A stretch of 64,000 nt of DNA from JAVVEH01 sp032251435. Lineage in GTDB: Bacteria > Verrucomicrobiota > Lentisphaeria > Oligosphaerales > MVZH01. The stretch is from assembly GCA_032251435.1 (NCBI GenBank), contig JAVVEH010000004.1, positions 94,312 through 158,311 on the forward strand, in the 5' to 3' direction. The position numbers and the translations under genes are program-made. This document shows, one piece after another, positions 59,389-64,000 of the stretch (position 1 is its first letter; each line of letters opens with the position of its first letter). Under the pieces are notes generated by a model. It made no database searches and was not told where the DNA came from. It worked only from the letters and a program-made list of their open reading frames with translations.

Positions 59389-62231
59389 CCCACTCCCGAG
59401 TTACCCTGGCTTGGCATTATTGCCTGGCAATCATTCTATCCATTCCCGCCCTGGGCGATGCTTATGATCTCCAGCCCCCGTCCGGAGCCCCCTACTTTGT
59501 CTCCGCCGCGCTCGACGCGGGCGCGGACGCGGCCTGGCTCGGATTCGCATGGACGGACCAGCCCGGCTGGGCCGCTCTCCCGGACGACATGACCATCCCC
59601 GATCCCGCCGCCGGAACTACCCCCCTCCTCGGCGACGCGGCCGGAACCACAGACTACTGGCTGGCCAGCGGCACCGCAAACGAGTATTACTATTCCGCCG
59701 CTATTGCCGATCCCGATGTAGTTTATGCCAGCCTGTCGACCGGTGGCTACAATCTGACCGCTGGGACAGCGGGCGCGCTCTCCGCGCTGCAATACGCTAT
59801 CGCCGACAACGACGCGATCGGCGAGGATCGCCTCTACGTAAGGCTGACCGGCGACATCGATCCGGACACGCTGGGATACGGCGGCATCCGCACAACGGTC
59901 GAGGCCGACGACCTGGCGCCCTCCGCGGTCTGGAATTTTAACGAATTGTCCGGAAATCAACACACGGACAACACCACCGGCATCGCCTGGACAGGCGTGG
60001 ACACCGTGGCCGGCGAGCCTGGAATCTGGGACTACGCGGTCCGCCTCCCCCAGGGCGCTTACATGACGGCCCCACACGCCGCCGCCATGGACACATCGAG
60101 CGTCGCTGTCTCCATGTGGATCCTCGTCGAGGATGACATCAACGCCGCCACCGCCTCCGCCGCTACACTGCTCGGGCGCTCCGGACTCAACGCCCCATGG
60201 TCAATTATCATCCTCCCCGCCGACATCGATAATCCGTACGCCTCGCTGTCGCTCCGTGTCCGCACCGCGGCAGGCACGACCAACGAGCGCATGATCGGCC
60301 TCGAAAAACTCTATCCCGGCGCCTGGAATCACGTCATGTTTTCATACGATGCGGCCACCGGAGCCTATGCCGCCTATCTGCGCGGGCAGGTTGTCTACCA
60401 CGACACTATTACCCCCGGCGACCTCCTCACCGACACCGGCGGCATGGTCGCCGGAGCCGACAACTTCTCCTGGCAATGCACCGAGTTGCTGGTTTCGCCC
60501 GTCTCGCTCGACGCGGCCGCGGCGGATATCAACTGGCGGCGCGGAGCCTGCGGAACCCGCGTCCAGGTCAGCCTGGACGACGGCGCGACATGGACAGATA
60601 ACAACGGGGTCGCGGGCGCCTACATCTACGATCAGTCCGTGGACATGCGACTCGACAGCCTCTCGCAAACCATGCGCTACAAAATTGAGATTTGGAGCTG
60701 GGACAGCCTGCGCACCCCCCGCGCCCACTCATTCACCGCCACCTACGGCGAATATCCCCAAGGCGCGTTTGTCATACCCGTGGATCCCGCCGCCTTCGGC
60801 CCGGGCATGCCCGGGTCACTCACCGAGACCTACGGAGCTGCCAACGCGGGATACGCGCGATACCGCGTCAGTCCGGACAACGCGCTCTGGTACTACTACA
60901 ACGCCGCCAACGATCGGTGGGAGCTGGCCGTCTCCACAACCTACAGCGCCGCCACAACCAACAGCGCCGCCGAGATGACAGCCAACCTGGCCGCCTTCCC
61001 CGCTGATGTCCCCGCAGCCGAGGCGGCCTACGTGCAGATCTTCTTGGTCAGCGGCAAACTCAATCAAGTCTCGCTCGACACCGTCGCCATGACCTACGTC
61101 GCGGGCAGCGTCGCGGTCACCGCGCCAGACGGCGACACCGCCGCCGAATACGGCGACGATTTGGACATCACTTGGACACCCTCCGGAACCTACTCCGGAA
61201 ACTGGGATCTCTATTACAGTGTTGACGACGGGGCCAGCTGGGAGACGATCATCACCAGCCAGACCGGCACATCATACACCTGGACAATACCGGCTGACGC
61301 CGAGAGCGCGCAAGCCCGTGTCCGTGTCGCGGATCACGCGTCACCCCTGCTGGCCGCCAGGTCCGCCCAATTTATTGTCCAGCGCCCGGCGTTGATCTGG
61401 AGTTATCCGGTCGAGGATCAGCGCCTGCTGGCCGGGGTCGAGACCACACTCCAGTGGACCGTCCGCGCCGGTGTCACGCCGTCCGCAGCCTGCGTCCTCG
61501 AATACAGCGCCAACGGCGTTACCTGGACACCGATCGACACCGTGGACGGCGCGACCCTCACCTACGACTGGACACCCCCCGCGGAAAACGCGGATATCAC
61601 TATCCGCCTGCGTGATCCGGACAGTAACGACGTGGCGGCTGTTGACGTGCGCCTGGATGCCGGATTCCTGATCGCCGTCTCACCCAAAATTTACGCCAGC
61701 GCCTATGCGGTAATCTCGTGGGACGCGTCGCCCGGCACCCCCGGCATGGTTGACCTGGCCTACAGTGTCAACGCAGGCCTGTCCTGGACCTACATCGACC
61801 GCGTGGCCAGCACCAGTGACGAGGCCAACACCTACACCTGGCGTGTCCCCAACACCCCCGCCGCCGTCGTCGTCCGGGTGTCCGCGGGCGAATACAGCGA
61901 CCAGGCCGCCGCCACACTCTCCGGTGTCACCATCACCGCCCCGCTGTCCGGAGCGGTTATCACCGACCAGTCTGCCGCGGTCATCGGCTGGCGGTCATAC
62001 GGCGCTGGCGAGACTGTCGCAATCCAGTACGCCACCAGCGACAGCCTCGCCCTCGAACCCGCCGTCTGGATCACCCTGGCCACCGCCGCTCCTAACACCG
62101 ACGGGCTCAACACCTACACCTGGCCTGTTGACACCATGCCGACCACCCGCGCCCGCCTGCGCGTGGTCAGCAATACAGATATCCACCTGTCCAAAATCAG
62201 CGACGAATTCACTATTGAGGTAGCCCCATGA
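59385..62231 (+). CDS. Exported giant LamG and Ig-like repeat protein
   Basis: 948 aa from GTG 59385. The signal sequence is near residues 8-25 (LAWHYCLAIILSIPALGDA). A LamG/concanavalin-like domain lies at about 180-375 (AVWNFNELSGNQHTDNTTGI, then GAWNHVMFSYDAATGAYAAYL). Four tandem beta-sandwich repeats lie at about 590, 685, 775 and 865, each with a W-[TR]-x-[PS] strand, a V-x-L-x-Y-S-type strand and a final YTW-[RT]-[VI]-P strand. LamG and Ig-like repeats bind surface glycans, so this is a likely receptor-binding or fibre protein. A Sec signal on such a protein is unexpected. No autolysin or sortase motif is present. Confidence 0.75.
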   Translation: MTHSRVTLAWHYCLAIILSIPALGDAYDLQPPSGAPYFVSAALDAGADAAWLGFAWTDQPGWAALPDDMTIPDPAAGTTPLLGDAAGTTDYWLASGTANEYYYSAAIADPDVVYASLSTGGYNLTAGTAGALSALQYAIADNDAIGEDRLYVRLTGDIDPDTLGYGGIRTTVEADDLAPSAVWNFNELSGNQHTDNTTGIAWTGVDTVAGEPGIWDYAVRLPQGAYMTAPHAAAMDTSSVAVSMWILVEDDINAATASAATLLGRSGLNAPWSIIILPADIDNPYASLSLRVRTAAGTTNERMIGLEKLYPGAWNHVMFSYDAATGAYAAYLRGQVVYHDTITPGDLLTDTGGMVAGADNFSWQCTELLVSPVSLDAAAADINWRRGACGTRVQVSLDDGATWTDNNGVAGAYIYDQSVDMRLDSLSQTMRYKIEIWSWDSLRTPRAHSFTATYGEYPQGAFVIPVDPAAFGPGMPGSLTETYGAANAGYARYRVSPDNALWYYYNAANDRWELAVSTTYSAATTNSAAEMTANLAAFPADVPAAEAAYVQIFLVSGKLNQVSLDTVAMTYVAGSVAVTAPDGDTAAEYGDDLDITWTPSGTYSGNWDLYYSVDDGASWETIITSQTGTSYTWTIPADAESAQARVRVADHASPLLAARSAQFIVQRPALIWSYPVEDQRLLAGVETTLQWTVRAGVTPSAACVLEYSANGVTWTPIDTVDGATLTYDWTPPAENADITIRLRDPDSNDVAAVDVRLDAGFLIAVSPKIYASAYAVISWDASPGTPGMVDLAYSVNAGLSWTYIDRVASTSDEANTYTWRVPNTPAAVVVRVSAGEYSDQAAATLSGVTITAPLSGAVITDQSAAVIGWRSYGAGETVAIQYATSDSLALEPAVWITLATAAPNTDGLNTYTWPVDTMPTTRARLRVVSNTDIHLSKISDEFTIEVAP

Positions 62232-62986
62232 TCAAACGCGCTCTTATCCTTGTCACCGTAGCCTGCTGTTTCTGGCTGGCTGCCTCCCTCAACGCCACCG
62301 AAACCGTCACGTTCGCCGTGTCCGGAACCACAGGAGCCGCCACCGTGACCGGGCAGTTCGTCGCCGGCAGCGTCCACACAGTCATATTCTCCCGTTCAGA
62401 CTCCGCGTGGAGCTCCGGAGCGGTCTACAAGCTGACCGTCAAAGCCGACGGGCGCTACGACGACGCGCCCTTCGTGCTCGTCACCGGCGACGCGTTCACA
62501 GTCGCCGGGCAGACGCTCACAGTCAGCGTGGATCTCCTGGTGACCGAACTCTACGCCTACCTCGGCAGAGCTCAGTCACGGATGATCATGCTGGAGCTGT
62601 CCGATTCCACCAGCGCCCACGTCATCCGCAACCGCGTCCCCGTCTACAACTCAGTCTATCGCCCCGAGGACACGCCGCCGGCCAACCCGGCGGTCAACTC
62701 ATACACCGACGCGGAGGTCGACGCGGCCATCGCCGCCATCCCCGCCGGCATGGACCCGATCAGCGATCCGATCGACGGATGGACTGTCGAGTCAACCGAC
62801 GCTGGGCAGATCCGAATCGGCGACATTCCCAGCGTCCACATAACCAAGCTCCTGACCGAGTATCCCGAGACAACCACCCTCGCCACTGGCGACTATCTGC
62901 TGCTTTACGACGCCAGCGAGGGCGCTCTCCGCAAAGTCAGCCTCAACACTCTGCTAACCTGGATCACGACCCAGCTCGGACTATGA
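62228..62986 (+). CDS. Exported fibre-like protein
   Basis: 252 aa. The signal sequence is IKRALILVTVACCFWLAASLN. The first 110 residues are beta-rich (DSAWSSGAVYKLTVKADGRY). A linker (DTPPANPAVNSYTDAEVDAAI) leads to the C-terminal motif TTTLATGDYLLLYDASEGAL and RKVSLNTLLTWI, a pattern very common in phage tail fibres and side tails. It overlaps both neighbours (ATGA junctions), so it is translationally coupled to the LamG protein. It may be the trimeric tip assembled with it. Confidence 0.7.
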   Translation: MIKRALILVTVACCFWLAASLNATETVTFAVSGTTGAATVTGQFVAGSVHTVIFSRSDSAWSSGAVYKLTVKADGRYDDAPFVLVTGDAFTVAGQTLTVSVDLLVTELYAYLGRAQSRMIMLELSDSTSAHVIRNRVPVYNSVYRPEDTPPANPAVNSYTDAEVDAAIAAIPAGMDPISDPIDGWTVESTDAGQIRIGDIPSVHITKLLTEYPETTTLATGDYLLLYDASEGALRKVSLNTLLTWITTQLGL

Positions 62987-63591
62987 CCCCCATCGACCCC
63001 GAAACATTCGAGACCCTGTTCCGCCAGCACTGGCACGCCCAGCTCGGCACAATCCGTCGCGACTGGCGATCCGTGCCTGCGGAAGACGCGGCGGACCTGT
63101 TGCAGACCGCCTGGCTCGAAGCCTGGCGCACCTGGGATTGCGACATTGACAACCGGGGCACATTTGTTTTGTGGGTCTGGCGCAACATCCGCCAGCAACT
63201 TTTCCGGCGCATCCAAAACAAAAAAGCCCGCGTCAACAGCGAGCTGATCCCAATCGCGTCCCGCGAGGACGTGTTAGATTCCGGCGTGATGGCAGCCTAC
63301 GACGTTGACAGCGTAGACGGCGCGGCCGTCATTGAGATTCGCGACCTCGTCGCCAGACTCTACGCCATTGTCCGCCAGCGCGACACATCCCGCGATTGCC
63401 GCGCCTTGCCCTGGGAGCCCGTCATCACGTGCCTCATTCGTGGCATGCGCTACTCCGAGATCGCCGCCGCCACCGGCATGGCCAGCGACCGGTCAGTCTG
63501 CATTCTCATCCTACAGATGCGCCGATACCTGTCGAGCGTTATGACAACTGATTTTTCAACCATCAACAACACGAGCCAAGCCATGACATAG
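62983..63591 (+). CDS. ECF-type RNA polymerase sigma factor at the end of the phage block
   Basis: 202 aa from ATG 62983 (overlapping the previous stop; a longer frame is out of context). Sigma region 2 has FETLFRQHWHAQLGTIRRDW, DLLQTAWLEAWRTWD and GTFVLWVWRNIRQQLFRRIQ, the -10 recognition helix. Region 4 has the helix-turn-helix in RGMRYSEIAAATGMASDRS. The linker between regions is short. A phage-borne sigma factor as the last late gene could switch transcription of this block or of host genes. No anti-sigma factor is adjacent. Confidence 0.75.
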   Translation: MTPIDPETFETLFRQHWHAQLGTIRRDWRSVPAEDAADLLQTAWLEAWRTWDCDIDNRGTFVLWVWRNIRQQLFRRIQNKKARVNSELIPIASREDVLDSGVMAAYDVDSVDGAAVIEIRDLVARLYAIVRQRDTSRDCRALPWEPVITCLIRGMRYSEIAAATGMASDRSVCILILQMRRYLSSVMTTDFSTINNTSQAMT

Positions 63592-63644
63592 CGACAACCC
63601 TGCGACCCCATTGCAAACCCCCTGCAAGTCCATTGCAGACCCTC
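63590..63644 (+). repeat. Direct repeats with exact 11-bp period after the last phage gene
   Basis: TGC starts recur at 63601, 63612, 63623 and 63634 (TGCGACCCCAT, TGCAAACCCCC, TGCAAGTCCAT, TGCAGACCCTC), preceded by a degenerate unit AGCGACAACCC at 63590. The 11-bp phase places all units on one face of the helix, as in iteron or regulator arrays. Between 63645 and 63796 nothing else can be recognised. Confidence 0.6.
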
Positions 63645-63796
63645 GAATCCCCAACCATTAAACCAACCCGGACAGACCCGGAGCTTCATTTTCTACCCTC
63701 GCCCTTAACAAAACTCTTTCTTTCACCCTCACAAAACCTTTTGCGCCACTACAGAGGATGCCCGAAAATTAAATGTTTAAAAAACGCGTGAACCAT

Positions 63797-63824
63797 TTGA
63801 CAAACGCCAAGTTTGGAATATTTT
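63797..63824 (+). promoter_or_regulatory. Promoter of mraZ (dcw cluster)
   Basis: TTGACA at 63797-63802, a 16-bp spacer and TATTTT at 63819-63824. The -10 box lies between the first two MraZ-type boxes. Confidence 0.55.
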
Positions 63825-63838
63825 GGAACAAAATGGAA
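63814..63838 (+). promoter_or_regulatory. Three MraZ-type direct repeats
   Basis: TGGAA occurs at 63814, 63824 and 63834, exactly every 10 bp, overlapping the promoter, with a fourth TGGAA at 63855. MraZ proteins are known to bind TGG-rich direct repeats with 10-bp period upstream of their own gene to repress the dcw operon. Confidence 0.6.
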
Positions 63839-63865
63839 AAGATCTATCCAACCTTGGAATGAACA

Positions 63866-64000
63866 ATGGAACCGTTTTACGGCGAGGAAAAATGCTTGGT
63901 TGACGCGAATGGCAGAGTCAAGCTTTGCCCCCGCTACCTCAAGTTGTTCCGTGCGGCCGGTGAGAATCTGGTTCTGCATTGTCTTCCGGAAAAGGCGCTG
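63866..64000 (+). CDS. mraZ: MraZ, 5' end, cut by window edge
   Basis: From ATG 63866 the 45 visible codons read MEPFYGEEKCLVDANGRV and continue KLCPRYLKLFRAAGENLVLH. This is the N-terminal SpoVT/AbrB-like half of MraZ (compare FxGE..H.LDxKGR..IP..F). The variation VDANGRVKLCP replaces the usual LDxKGRxxIP. It is the first gene of the division and cell-wall cluster and is autoregulated in other bacteria. The three 10-bp-spaced boxes upstream support the identification. The promoter is on the host side of the phage block, so the block has not cut the dcw operon. Confidence 0.75.
   Translation, partial: MEPFYGEEKCLVDANGRVKLCPRYLKLFRAAGENLVLHCLPEKAL

Larger units (their letters stand above)
41557..63591 (+). 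mobile_element. Mu-like prophage late region (Mu-type head, siphovirus-type tail) lacking early, integration and lysis genes
   Basis: About 22 kb of tightly packed plus-strand genes in the canonical Mu order gp25-gp26-gp27-gp28-gp29-gp30-protease/scaffold-major capsid, then DUF1320, tail completion, gp37-like, tail tube, frameshifted chaperones, tape measure and distal tail genes. Transposable siphophages of the B3/D3112 kind combine these two modules. Upstream of the gp25-like gene there is host DNA at once, and downstream the host mraZ promoter follows within 210 bp. No transposase A/B genes, repressor, Mor/C activators, holin or endolysin were found. Base composition is visibly GC-richer than the host flanks. 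It is probably a deletion derivative or a domesticated particle. Confidence 0.85.

Noticed and set aside
62407..62982. N-terminal extension of the sigma factor frame to 62407
   Set aside because: Arg/Ser/His-rich shadow of the fibre-like gene; ATG 62983 overlaps the preceding stop in the same way as the other junctions.

Overview
The window reads as chromosomal DNA of a high-GC, Gram-negative bacterium. It carries a TonB-dependent outer-membrane receptor, Sec-exported and periplasmic proteins, a type I sulfatase, and a large Ser/Thr kinase fused to a formylglycine-generating-enzyme-like domain. It also has MuiA/VWA secreted proteins and the start of a dcw cluster (mraZ). Together these suggest a PVC-type lineage such as Lentisphaerota or Kiritimatiellota; that placement is an inference, since no rRNA or core phylogenetic marker is complete here.

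Host part, positions 1 to about 41,500. A cobalamin/iron-type ABC importer (381-3132) is followed by tRNA-Ser(UGA) and a terminator. Next come a YfiR-like protein and a hybrid histidine kinase (3516-6357), convergent with a TonB-dependent receptor that has its own promoter and a structured leader (6340-8643). A double-kinase/FGE receptor protein (8772-12065) precedes a long minus-strand cluster (23068 down to 12848) of two VWA proteins, two DUF4139/MuiA-type proteins, an unknown secreted protein and a two-component system. The plus strand then carries a U32 peptidase-family protein, phosphopentomutase, two paralogous exported coiled-coil proteins (one with TPRs), KDPG aldolase, a cupin, a CDP-alcohol phosphatidyltransferase-like membrane protein and an exported DNA/RNA endonuclease. 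A minus-strand set follows (sulfatase, pyroglutamyl-peptidase-like protein, GNAT, M20 hydrolase), then a dipeptide/oligopeptide-type ABC transporter (fused double ATPase and two permeases) with no binding protein beside it. Two kinds of tandem repeat lie directly after stop codons of minus-strand genes.

Phage part, about 41,557-63,591, plus strand. This is a compact late-gene block with a Mu-type head and packaging module (gp25-, gp26-, gp27-, gp28-, gp29- and gp30-like proteins, protease with nested scaffold, decoration protein and major capsid gpT). A siphovirus-type tail module follows, with a classical A-AAA-AAC -1 frameshift between the two tail chaperones and then a tape measure. The distal end is odd: a lipoprotein-like zinc metallopeptidase, a giant LamG/Ig-like protein and a fibre-like protein, each with a Sec signal sequence, and last an ECF-type sigma factor. 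I see no transposase, integrase, repressor, replication or lysis gene and no host-range invertase, so the block looks like a domesticated or truncated Mu-like element; a gene-transfer-agent-like role is possible. An 11-bp-periodic repeat array follows the last phage gene, and the host sequence resumes with the mraZ promoter, three MraZ-type boxes and the 5' end of mraZ.
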